Origin: Actinomycetes bacterium
Lineage (GTDB): Bacteria; Actinomycetota; UBA4738; HRBIN12
Reading direction: 5' to 3'
Assembly (NCBI GenBank): GCA_021155985.1
Contig: JAJNBA010000003.1
Location: forward strand, 1-58,975
DNA length: 58,975 nucleotides
Positions 1 through 7,721 of the stretch are shown here, in pieces. The translations under genes and the position numbers were made by a program. Numbering within the stretch: the stretch's first letter is position 1; every line of letters begins with the position of its first letter. Below the pieces are notes generated by a model. The model was not told the DNA's origin. It saw only the letters and a program-made list of their open reading frames with translations, and searched no databases.

Positions 1-1130
1 AGCTCCGGGAGCGAGGGCATCGCGTCGGCCGACTCCCACATCCGGGCGAGGGTGGCCTCGTCGGACTGCTCGACCACGACCTCGCAGAAGGCTCGCCCCT
101 TCCGGTACTGCTCTCGCTTCATGTCCACGCCGAGGAGCCGCTCGAACACCGGATCACCGGGCTCGCCCTCGCGGTATCGCTTCATGGCTTCCTCGATCCG
201 CGGGAAGGTCCCCAGCAGCTCAGCGCCGAGCGTCTGCATCACGTGGTCGCCGTATCCCTCCGCCGACGCCATGAACGCCTGGATCCGGCCCAGCTTCAGC
301 CGCTGCTCGTCGTCCAGGTCCGCCCAGAACAAGCCTTCGTCCGACCCCGCGAGCTCACGCAGGGCCTCGGGGTCGGCTGGATCGACCGAGCTGAGTCGTG
401 CCTGCATGCCCTCGACGTCCAGCTTCAACGTCGAGAGGTAGTCGTCGAGGAGCGCCTGGAACCGGTCGCGCGCCCACGGCTGAGCGAACTCGAACCGATG
501 GGTCACCTCGTGCAGCGCGACGAACGTGCGGAACTCGCGGGGATCGAGCGACCAGTCCCGCTCGAACGCCGCCAGGTTCGGCACGACGAACAGGAGCTGA
601 CCGGGGCCGGACCGCGGCACGGCGATGTCGTATTGCCCGAGGACCCGCTGCGCGAGCGTCCCCAGCACCTGGCCCACCTGCGTTCCCAGCAAGAGCGGTG
701 CGAGCTGGCGGAGGAACGCCGAGAACTGGACCATCTCAGGGGGGAGCTGGTCGCCGGCGCTCCGTTGGATCGCGTCGGTCAGCTTCCCCGCGGCCGGTTC
801 GAGCAGGGCCTTCAGATTCTCGGCGTTCGCGTTGACCCAGCCAGCTCGTCGAACCGCTCGCACCTGCGCGACGTCCGCCGGCGCCGCAAGCCCGGTGAAC
901 CGGCCGACCTGCAGCTCCGCGACGCGCACCGCCTCCTCGAGCATCCGGTGGTCGCCCTCGGTGGGTTCCGCGTCGGGTCCCGCCTCCACGGCGTTCGCGA
1001 CGCCCACTTGTCGCGCGAGCTCCCAGTTGACCGGCCCGCTCGACGCGGACATAACGCGCTGGAGTTCCCGGAAGAGGGGGGCGTCCCGGAACGCCTCGGG
1101 ATCGTCGGAGCCGAAGTCGAAACCGCTCAT
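1..1130 (-). CDS. DUF2342 zinc metalloprotease-like protein (C-terminus beyond left edge)
   Basis: The reading frame runs off the left edge, leaving 376 residues of the N-terminal part. It matches the actinobacterial DUF2342 family, often called F420-biosynthesis-associated or zinc-dependent metalloprotease-like proteins. A zinc-binding HEVTH motif (H207, H211) follows a predicted strand, as expected for a gluzincin-like fold. The ATG at 1130 is preceded on the minus strand by GGGGGACAG, a good ribosome binding site. It is divergent from moaE with about 50 bp between starts. The family link is firm; the substrate and any real role in F420 metabolism are unknown. Confidence 0.85.
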   Translation of the reverse strand, partial: MSGFDFGSDDPEAFRDAPLFRELQRVMSASSGPVNWELARQVGVANAVEAGPDAEPTEGDHRMLEEAVRVAELQVGRFTGLAAPADVAQVRAVRRAGWVNANAENLKALLEPAAGKLTDAIQRSAGDQLPPEMVQFSAFLRQLAPLLLGTQVGQVLGTLAQRVLGQYDIAVPRSGPGQLLFVVPNLAAFERDWSLDPREFRTFVALHEVTHRFEFAQPWARDRFQALLDDYLSTLKLDVEGMQARLSSVDPADPEALRELAGSDEGLFWADLDDEQRLKLGRIQAFMASAEGYGDHVMQTLGAELLGTFPRIEEAMKRYREGEPGDPVFERLLGVDMKREQYRKGRAFCEVVVEQSDEATLARMWESADAMPSLPE

Positions 1131-1171
1131 CTGTCCCCCATCATCATGGCCATCGTACGTGGCCCTCCGGA

Positions 1172-1177
1172 TACGAT
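1172..1177 (+). promoter_or_regulatory. -10 box TACGAT of leaderless moaE
   Basis: TACGAT ends 7 nt before a GTG at 1185. The spacing matches the leaderless pattern seen at many starts in this window, and favours GTG 1185 over the in-frame ATG at 1176, which overlaps the box. Confidence 0.5.
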
Positions 1178-1184
1178 GGCCGCC

Positions 1185-1610
1185 GTGTCCGAGCCTGTGC
1201 TGACCCGCGTCTCCGCCGACCCGCTCCCCGTCGAGGAGGCGCTGGCGTTCATCGCCGATCCGGGTGCCGGCGGAACGTGCGTCTTCATCGGCACGGTCCG
1301 AGACCGGTCCGACGCGGGCGAGGTGACCGGGTTGCACTACGAGGCGTGGGACGATCTCGCGACCGGGCGTCTCGGCGAGATCGCGCAGGAGATGCTGGAT
1401 CGATGGCCGCTCAGGCGGGTCGCGATCCTGCATCGCACCGGCGACCTGGCCATCGGGGAGGCCTCGGTCGTCGTCGCGTGCTCCGCCCCGCATCGCGCGG
1501 AGGCCTTCGAGGCGTGTCGGCATGGCATCGAGCGCCTGAAGGAGGACGTCCCCATCTGGAAGAAGGAGGGGCTCGTCTCCGGCGACGCACGGTGGGTCAT
1601 GGGGAGCTAG
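1185..1610 (+). CDS. moaE: Molybdopterin synthase catalytic subunit MoaE
   Basis: A 141-residue protein, normal length for MoaE, the large subunit of molybdopterin synthase that inserts dithiolene sulfur into precursor Z with MoaD as sulfur donor. Visible family motifs are CVFIGTVR near residue 33, the YEA segment, HRTGDLAIGE, and the C-terminal LKEDVPIWKKE containing the catalytic lysines. No moaD or other Moco gene lies nearby, so it must work with partners encoded elsewhere. The stop TAG abuts the TTG start of mreB, suggesting cotranscription. An alternative start is ATG 1176, but it lies inside the proposed -10 box. Confidence 0.93.
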   Translation: MSEPVLTRVSADPLPVEEALAFIADPGAGGTCVFIGTVRDRSDAGEVTGLHYEAWDDLATGRLGEIAQEMLDRWPLRRVAILHRTGDLAIGEASVVVACSAPHRAEAFEACRHGIERLKEDVPIWKKEGLVSGDARWVMGS

Positions 1611-2618
1611 TTGGGCCGCGACCTCGCGATCGATCTGGGCAGTGCGAATACCCTCGTGTATCGGCAGGGAGACGGCATCGTGTTCGACGAACCCACCGTC
1701 GTGGCGCTGCACGGCGGGACCGGGGAAGTGGTCGCGATGGGGGACGAGGCCTGGCAGATGCTCGGCGGCGACTCGGGCAACGTGCTGGCGGTCCGTCCCC
1801 TGCGCGAAGGCACGATGACAGAATTCGATGTGACACAGCGGATGCTGGCGGTCGTCCTCCGGCGCGTCGGCGTCACACGGTTCCCCAAGCCGCGCGTCCT
1901 CGTCTGCGTCCCACCGCTGTCGACCAACGTCGAGCGTCGCGCGATCGAGCGGGCGATCCGCTACGCCGGCGGGCGACAGGTGGTCCCCGTCGAGGAGCCG
2001 CTGGCGGCGGCGGTGGGGGCCAACCTCCCGGTCCACGAGCCGCTCGGGAACCTGATCGTCGACATCGGCGGCGGGCGGACCGAGATGGCCGTCGTCTCGA
2101 TGGGGGGCGTCGTATCGGGGCGCTCGGCGAGCGTCGGCGGATTCGACCTCGACGCGGCGATCCAAGAACACATCCGCATCACGTACGGTGTCTCGATCGG
2201 GGAGAAGTCTGCGGAGGAGCTGAAAGTGGCGATCGGGTCGGCGTTCCCCTCGCCCACGGGTCGCGCGGCCAAGGTGATCGGGCGAGAGCTCGCGACCGGG
2301 AACACCGTGGAGGTCAAGGTGGACGAGGACGAGATCCGGCAGGCGATGGCACCGGCGGTGAAGACGATCGTCGACGAGGCGCGGATGACCCTCGCGGAGG
2401 CGCCGCCGGAGCTCACGCACGACGTCTTGGAGACGGGGATGTTCCTCACGGGCGGCGGCAGCCTCCTCCGCGGGTTGGACATGCTGCTCGCCCAGGAATG
2501 CGAGGTGCCCGTCCACGTGGTCGAGCGCCCGCTCCAGACCGTCGTCAGCGGGGCAGGTCGGATGCTGGAGCATCTCGACGACTACCGGACCTCCTTCCAG
2601 CTGCTCCGCCGAGGATGA
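1611..2618 (+). CDS. mreB: Rod-shape determining protein MreB
   Basis: A 335-residue bacterial actin that polymerises under the membrane to organise lateral wall synthesis. ATPase motifs are in order: phosphate 1 AIDLGSANT at the N-terminus, the NLIVDIGGGRTEM phosphate 2 segment mid-protein, and TGGGSLL near the C-terminus. Start is TTG 1611, directly after the moaE stop. MreC, MreD and RodA are absent here, so the gene stands apart from the usual mre cluster, and its pairing with moaE is unusual. The following gene encodes a peptidoglycan-binding domain protein, a possible wall-related link. Confidence 0.93.
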   Translation: MGRDLAIDLGSANTLVYRQGDGIVFDEPTVVALHGGTGEVVAMGDEAWQMLGGDSGNVLAVRPLREGTMTEFDVTQRMLAVVLRRVGVTRFPKPRVLVCVPPLSTNVERRAIERAIRYAGGRQVVPVEEPLAAAVGANLPVHEPLGNLIVDIGGGRTEMAVVSMGGVVSGRSASVGGFDLDAAIQEHIRITYGVSIGEKSAEELKVAIGSAFPSPTGRAAKVIGRELATGNTVEVKVDEDEIRQAMAPAVKTIVDEARMTLAEAPPELTHDVLETGMFLTGGGSLLRGLDMLLAQECEVPVHVVERPLQTVVSGAGRMLEHLDDYRTSFQLLRRG

Positions 2619-2622
2619 GCCG

Positions 2623-3489
2623 ATGACGTTCTCGATCGTCGCCGCGGATCTGGGTGCCGGGGATTGGGGCGTGGCGGTGGCGTCGAAGTTCGTCTCGGTG
2701 GGTGCGGTGGTCCCGTGGGCGAGGGCCGGCGTGGGCGCGGTCGCGACGCAGTCGTGGGCGAACACCTCGTTCGGACCGGAGGGTCTCGCGCTGATGACGG
2801 ACGGCGCGTCGGCGGAGGATGCCCTGGGAACGCTCGTCGACGGCGACGAGGGCCGTGCGGACCGGCAGGTCGGTGTGGTGGATGCGGCCGGCCGCGCCGC
2901 CACGTTCACGGGCTCGGCGTGTTTGGAGTGGGCCGGCGGCGCGACCGGCCGCGGGTTCGCGGCGCAGGGCAACATCCTGGTCGGCGAGCAGGTGGTGGAC
3001 GCGATGTCCGGGGCGTTCTCGGAGACGGAAGGCGACCTGTGCGACCGGCTCCTCGCGGCGCTGCTCGCGGGTGACGCGGCCGGTGGGGACAGGCGCGGCA
3101 GGCAGTCCGCCGCGCTCCTCGTGGTCCGTGAGGGAGGTGGCTACGAGGGTCGGAACGACCGCTACATCGACCTCCGGGTGGACGATCATCCCGACGCGCC
3201 CCGCGAGCTCGCTCGGCTCTTCGACGTCTACGACGCGACCGTCCTGATCCGCAACGACCCCCTCCTGCCCGCCGCGGCGGGCCTCGTCGCGGACCTGCAG
3301 CGGCGCCTGGCCGTTCTGGGGAGGTATGCGGGTGAGCCGACCGGCGTCTACGACGACGCGACGCGCGCCGCCCTCGCGGGATGGGCCGGCGAGTACAACC
3401 TGGAGGGCCGGCTCCGCGACGACGACCAGATCTCGAACCAGCTGGTCGAGGAGATCCGGGACGTGACGCCGGGCCTGCCTCCGCCTTAA
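2623..3489 (+). CDS. DUF1028 Ntn-hydrolase-like protein with peptidoglycan-binding tail
   Basis: A 288-residue protein beginning MTFSIVAAD, the signature N-terminus of DUF1028, whose members have an Ntn-hydrolase-like fold with the residue after Met as presumed nucleophile. The N-terminal about 200 residues carry the DUF1028 core. The last about 80 residues contain LQRRLAVLGRYAGEPTGVYD, resembling a putative peptidoglycan-binding domain. It starts 4 bp after mreB and probably belongs to the same transcript. The stop TAA lies in a TTAA palindrome that also provides the stop of the convergent gene. The catalytic activity is not known for the family. Confidence 0.8.
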   Translation: MTFSIVAADLGAGDWGVAVASKFVSVGAVVPWARAGVGAVATQSWANTSFGPEGLALMTDGASAEDALGTLVDGDEGRADRQVGVVDAAGRAATFTGSACLEWAGGATGRGFAAQGNILVGEQVVDAMSGAFSETEGDLCDRLLAALLAGDAAGGDRRGRQSAALLVVREGGGYEGRNDRYIDLRVDDHPDAPRELARLFDVYDATVLIRNDPLLPAAAGLVADLQRRLAVLGRYAGEPTGVYDDATRAALAGWAGEYNLEGRLRDDDQISNQLVEEIRDVTPGLPPP

Positions 3490-3766
3490 GGGCCGGCGGC
3501 CTTCTCCAGCAGCGACAGGGCCGTCGAGGCCACGAAGTAGACGACGAAGGCGAGCGTGGCCGCCGCGACCGCCACGACGACCACGAGGCCGAGGGTCCCG
3601 ATGATCCGATCGTGCCAGGTCAGTCGATCGCGCGCGATCCCCCCCCCCCCCCCCCCGCCTCCGCCCACGTGTCCTGATCCGTCTCGGCGACCGCGACGGT
3701 CTCGGTCATGCGGTAGACGGCCACGCCCACCGCTACGGAGATCGCGATGATCACGAGGTATCCCAT
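3486..3766 (-). pseudogene. Small two-TM protein gene interrupted or switched by an 18-G tract
   Basis: From ATG 3766 the frame gives a membrane helix (YLVIIAISVAVGVAVYRM), a polar linker, then a run of glycines encoded by 18 consecutive G on this strand. With 18 G the frame meets TGA shortly after the tract. With 16 or 19 G it joins a downstream frame that encodes a second helix (IIGTLGLVVVVAVAAATLAF) and ends at the TTAA shared with the DUF1028 gene. The expected product is about 93 residues with two membrane segments. Either the gene is phase-variable by slipped-strand mispairing or the tract length is an assembly error. A -10-like TACGCT sits 11 nt upstream of the start. Function unknown. 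Confidence 0.6.
3639..3656. repeat. 18-bp poly-C/poly-G homopolymer
   Basis: Eighteen consecutive C on the plus strand inside a small minus-strand membrane gene. It is by far the longest homopolymer in the window. Confidence 0.95.
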
Positions 3767-3845
3767 GGCTCGGTTCGAGCGTACCCCCAGGTCCGGGGGA
3801 TGGCGACGACCGCCAGAAGCGGGCGGATGGCCGGCTCTGCACCGC

Positions 3846-3851
3846 TACCAT
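3846..3851 (+). promoter_or_regulatory. -10 box TACCAT of the YlbL-type gene
   Basis: TACCAT ends 6 nt before ATG 3858, the leaderless spacing. It decides the start: the frame is open further upstream, but only ATG 3858 gives a clean signal-anchor N-terminus. Confidence 0.55.
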
Positions 3852-3857
3852 CGGGCG

Positions 3858-4844
3858 ATGGGACGATCGTTCCGCTCCGCCGGCTCCCTGCTCCTCATCG
3901 CGGCGGTGATCGCCGTCAGCTGGATCCGCCTCCCGTTCTACTCGTTCGGAGCCGGCCCCGCCCGGGAGATCGCGCCGCTGATCCACGTGGACGGCGTGCG
4001 GACCTACGGATCGGCTGGGCACCTGGTGATGACCACGATCCGTTTCGACAAGCTGACCGCGCTGGGGATGCTCGCGACGTGGATCGACCCCGATCGCTCG
4101 GTCGAAGGGGAGGACGTCGTCTACCCCCCGGGCCTGACCGCCGAGGAAGAGACCCGGCGAGCGATCTCCCAGATGGATCAGAGCAAGATCGATGCGGCGG
4201 TGGTCGTCCTCTCGTTGCTCACGGACTATCCGAAGGAGCACGGCGTCGGGGCCCTCGTGGAGGCCGTCGGTCCGGAGTGCCCGGCGGACGATCGCCTGTT
4301 CCCCGGTGATCTGATCGTCCGGATCGACGGCGAGCCCGTGGATTCGCGGCGGACGGCCTCTCGGCTCATCGACGCCGTCCCGATCGACGATCCCATCGAG
4401 TTCGGGGTCGACACGGACGGTGAGATGCATAACGTCAGCGTCACCCGCGGGAGCTGTCCCGGCATCGACGAGCCCCTGATCGGCATCGTGCTCGTCGAGC
4501 CGTTCCCCTTCGAGATCACGATCGAGAGCTCGGAGGTCGGCGGGCCCTCGGCCGGTCTGATGTGGGCGCTCGGGCTCTACGACCTCCTCACCCCCGGGGA
4601 CCTCACGCGTGGGCGGACGATCGCCGGGACGGGTGCGATCGACCTCGAGGGCAACATCGCGCCGATCGGTGGGATCGCCGACAAGGTCGGAGCGGCGCAG
4701 AGCGCTGACGCGGACGTCCTCTTGGTTCCCCAGGACAACTTCGGCGAGCTCCGGGGCGTCGACACCGGCGATCTCGAGCTGATCCCTGTGTCGACGCTGG
4801 AGGAAGCGGTGGAGGCGCTCGACCTCTCGGAAACGACGGCCTGA
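3858..4844 (+). CDS. YlbL-type membrane-anchored PDZ/Lon-like serine protease
   Basis: A 328-residue protein with one N-terminal membrane anchor (about residues 8-27), a PDZ-like region around residues 130-200 (LFPGDLIVRIDGEPVD), and a C-terminal S16 Lon-type proteolytic domain. The catalytic Ser231 lies in GGPSAGLMW and the catalytic Lys276 in GGIADKVGAA, 45 residues apart as expected for the Lon Ser-Lys dyad. There is no ATPase domain, so it differs from true Lon and matches the YlbL family of extracytoplasmic proteases. It lies directly upstream of the UPF0182 membrane protein, which has its own promoter. Confidence 0.9.
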   Translation: MGRSFRSAGSLLLIAAVIAVSWIRLPFYSFGAGPAREIAPLIHVDGVRTYGSAGHLVMTTIRFDKLTALGMLATWIDPDRSVEGEDVVYPPGLTAEEETRRAISQMDQSKIDAAVVVLSLLTDYPKEHGVGALVEAVGPECPADDRLFPGDLIVRIDGEPVDSRRTASRLIDAVPIDDPIEFGVDTDGEMHNVSVTRGSCPGIDEPLIGIVLVEPFPFEITIESSEVGGPSAGLMWALGLYDLLTPGDLTRGRTIAGTGAIDLEGNIAPIGGIADKVGAAQSADADVLLVPQDNFGELRGVDTGDLELIPVSTLEEAVEALDLSETTA

Positions 4845-4846
4845 GC

Positions 4847-4852
4847 TAGGCT
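4847..4852 (+). promoter_or_regulatory. -10 box TAGGCT of the UPF0182 gene
   Basis: TAGGCT ends 7 nt before ATG 4860; leaderless spacing. Confidence 0.5.
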
Positions 4853-4859
4853 GCTGACG

Positions 4860-7721
4860 ATGTCGACCACCACCGTACGGATCCCGTACCCGAGGCGCCG
4901 CTGGCCGGTGGTCGCCGGCGGCATCCTGGTCGTGGGCTTCCTGATCCTCACGTTCCTCTCGAACTTCTATATCGATGTCCTGTGGTATCGGGAGGTTGAC
5001 CTCTCCCGGGTCTTCTGGACCCGGATCTGGGCCCAGGCCGGTCTGGCGTCGGCGTCCTTCGTGACGTTCTTCGTCCTGCTCCTCGCCAACCTCATCGTGA
5101 CCCGGCGTCTCGCCCCGACGATCGTCGCCCTGACGCCCGAGCAGGAGATCGTCGAGCGGTTCAAGGAGAACATCGAGCCCTACCTTCGATGGGCGGTCCC
5201 GGTCGGCGCGGCGGTCCTGTCGATCTTCGTGGGCCTCGCGGCCGCCGGGCACTGGCAGGAGTTCCTCCTGTGGCGGTCATCGAGCGGCATCGAGTTCGGG
5301 AACCCCGACCAGGTGTTCGGCCGCGATCCCGCGTTCTACGTCTTCACGCTCCCGTGGTTGAAGTACCTCCAGAGCTGGTTGTTCGCTTCGCTCGTCGGCA
5401 TCACGGTGATCGTCGGGATCGGCCACTTCCTCCAGGGGGGGATCCGCCCGCAGGCGGTCGGCCTCCGCGACAAGGTGGACCCGCAGGTGCGGGCGCACCT
5501 GTCGGTGCTCCTCGGGTTGGTCCTGCTCGCGAAGGCCTGGGGCTACTACCTGGGTCGCTTCGATCTGCTGACGTCCGAGCGCGGCGTCGTCCAGGGTGCT
5601 TCGTATACCGACGTCACGGCGCAGCTCCCCGCCCTGACCTTCCTGGCGATCGTCGCGGTGCTGTGCGCCGGGATGTTCTTCGTGAACGCTCGCTACCGCG
5701 TGTGGAGCCTGCCGATCATCGCCGTCGGGCTCCTGCTGATCGTGTCGATCCTGCTGGGTACGGCGTACCCGGCGTTCATCCAGCAGTTCCGCGTCAGGCC
5801 CAACGAGCAGCAGTACGAACGCGAGTACATCGGACGGAACATCGCGGGGACCCAGCGAGCCTTCGGTCTCACCGACATCCGGCTTGAGGAACGCCCCACG
5901 TTCCAGCCGGTCGTGACCGCCGACGATGTGGAAGCGAACGCGGCCACGATCGCGAACATCCGCCTGTGGCGCCCCTCCGTCCTGAAGGAGAACTTCGAGT
6001 CGGTCCAGCGGATCCGTCAGTACTACGACTTCAACGACGTGGACGTGGACCGCTACGAGATCGACGGCGAGCGACGCGTGCTGATGGTGTCGGGGCGTGA
6101 GGTGACCCAGAGCGGCATCAGCCAGCAGGCCCGCACCTGGCAGAACGAGCACCTCGTCTACACGCACGGGTTCGGGACGGTCGCGGCGCAGGTGAACTCG
6201 ACCACGCCGGACGGGGGCCCCCTGCTCACGCTCGAAGACATCCCCCCCGACGGAGAGCCGAGCACGGACCAGCCACGGATCTACTACGGCGAGATCGACG
6301 ACGTCGACTTCGTCGTCGTCAACTCCGCGACCGAGGAGCTCGACTACGAGGGCGCGTCCGGGGAGACCCCGTTCACGTACACCGGCGAGGGCGGGATCGA
6401 GCTGGGCGGGTACCTGCGTCGCGCCCTGTTCGCGTGGCGCTTCCAGGATGCGAATCTGTTGATCTCCGGGCAGGTCGACAGCGAGAGCCGGATCCTGTTC
6501 CGGCGCGACATCGAGGATAGGGCGAAGGCGACGCTGCCGTTCCTCACGTTCGACCACGATCCCTACCTGGCCGTGACCCAGGGGGGGTACGTCTGGATCA
6601 TGGATGCCTACACGACGTCGAACGCGTACCCCTACTCCCAGTCAGTCGACTTGTCGGAGGTCACCGCGAACCTCCTTCCCCAGCAGGACGTGAACTACAT
6701 CCGCAATTCGGTGAAGGCCGTCGTCGATGCCTACGACGGGTCTGTGACGTACTACGCGGATCTGGACGAGCCGATCATGCAGGCGTGGAACCAGGCGTTC
6801 CCCGGGGTGTTCACCCCGATCGAGGCAGCTCCCGAAGAGGTCGCGGCACACTTCCGCTACCCGGAGAACCTCTTCCAGGCCCAGGCGTTCCAGTACGCCA
6901 ACTATCACGTCGAGGAACCGGATGCGTTCTACCGGAAGCAGGACTTCTGGGAGGTGCCGGGCGACCCGACGTTGCAGAGCGACGTGATCGGCCCGGACGG
7001 CTCCCCGTCGCCCGCTCCGAACGCGAGCACGCGCAAGCTCCTCCCGAACTACCAACTGCTGCGGCTGCCGGGAGACACCGAAGAGCGGTTCCATCTCGTG
7101 ATCCCGTTCCAGCCGGAGAACCGCCTGAACATGGTGGGGTGGATGGCCGCGAACTCCGACCAGGAGGGCTTCGGAGAGCTCGTCGCGTTCACCCTGCCGT
7201 CCGGCCGTGACGTGGACGGCCCGGGCTTGGTCTTCGCCCGCGTGAACTCCGACCAGGAATTCTCCGAGGCACGAACGCTCCTCGGGACCGGCGGGTCGCG
7301 GGTCCTCTTCGGAGATCTGCTGACGATCCCCATCGAGGAATCGATCCTCTACGTGCTCCCGGTCTACGTACGGGCGGCTGGGACGTCGGCGGTGCCGGAG
7401 CTCGAGCTGGTGTTGGTGGTCAACGGATCGACCGTCACCCTGGGGCGCACCCTGACCGAAGCGATCGGTGATTCGACCGGTGCCCTCACGGGCGAGGAAC
7501 CGCCGCCGCCCGACGGTGGGGAAGGAACGGTCGAGCAGCAGATCGAACGGCTGTTGTCGCAGGCCGTGACGCACTTCGCCGCGGCCGATGAGGCGCTCCG
7601 GGCCGGCGACCTGGCCACGTACCAGTCGGAACAGGAGCGGGCGCAGGCGCTCGTCGAGCAGGCCAACGAGCTCCTCGCGGCCGGCGCGGGTGGGGAGCCG
7701 TCCCCGTCGCCTTCGCCCTAG
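4860..7721 (+). CDS. UPF0182 (COG1615) large membrane protein
   Basis: A 953-residue protein of the UPF0182 family, widespread in Actinomycetota and some other phyla. About seven hydrophobic segments occupy the first 320 residues (examples: GILVVGFLILTFL, FVTFFVLLLANLIV, IAVGLLLIVSILLG). A long extracytoplasmic domain follows, with tracts such as PYLAVTQGGYVWIMDAYTTS and LFQAQAFQYANYHV that are characteristic of the family. The C-terminal about 60 residues are alanine- and glutamate-rich and end in a Ser-Pro repeat. The stop TAG shares a CTAG palindrome with the stop of the convergent aldehyde dehydrogenase. The biochemical role of the family is unknown. Confidence 0.93.
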   Translation: MSTTTVRIPYPRRRWPVVAGGILVVGFLILTFLSNFYIDVLWYREVDLSRVFWTRIWAQAGLASASFVTFFVLLLANLIVTRRLAPTIVALTPEQEIVERFKENIEPYLRWAVPVGAAVLSIFVGLAAAGHWQEFLLWRSSSGIEFGNPDQVFGRDPAFYVFTLPWLKYLQSWLFASLVGITVIVGIGHFLQGGIRPQAVGLRDKVDPQVRAHLSVLLGLVLLAKAWGYYLGRFDLLTSERGVVQGASYTDVTAQLPALTFLAIVAVLCAGMFFVNARYRVWSLPIIAVGLLLIVSILLGTAYPAFIQQFRVRPNEQQYEREYIGRNIAGTQRAFGLTDIRLEERPTFQPVVTADDVEANAATIANIRLWRPSVLKENFESVQRIRQYYDFNDVDVDRYEIDGERRVLMVSGREVTQSGISQQARTWQNEHLVYTHGFGTVAAQVNSTTPDGGPLLTLEDIPPDGEPSTDQPRIYYGEIDDVDFVVVNSATEELDYEGASGETPFTYTGEGGIELGGYLRRALFAWRFQDANLLISGQVDSESRILFRRDIEDRAKATLPFLTFDHDPYLAVTQGGYVWIMDAYTTSNAYPYSQSVDLSEVTANLLPQQDVNYIRNSVKAVVDAYDGSVTYYADLDEPIMQAWNQAFPGVFTPIEAAPEEVAAHFRYPENLFQAQAFQYANYHVEEPDAFYRKQDFWEVPGDPTLQSDVIGPDGSPSPAPNASTRKLLPNYQLLRLPGDTEERFHLVIPFQPENRLNMVGWMAANSDQEGFGELVAFTLPSGRDVDGPGLVFARVNSDQEFSEARTLLGTGGSRVLFGDLLTIPIEESILYVLPVYVRAAGTSAVPELELVLVVNGSTVTLGRTLTEAIGDSTGALTGEEPPPPDGGEGTVEQQIERLLSQAVTHFAAADEALRAGDLATYQSEQERAQALVEQANELLAAGAGGEPSPSPSP

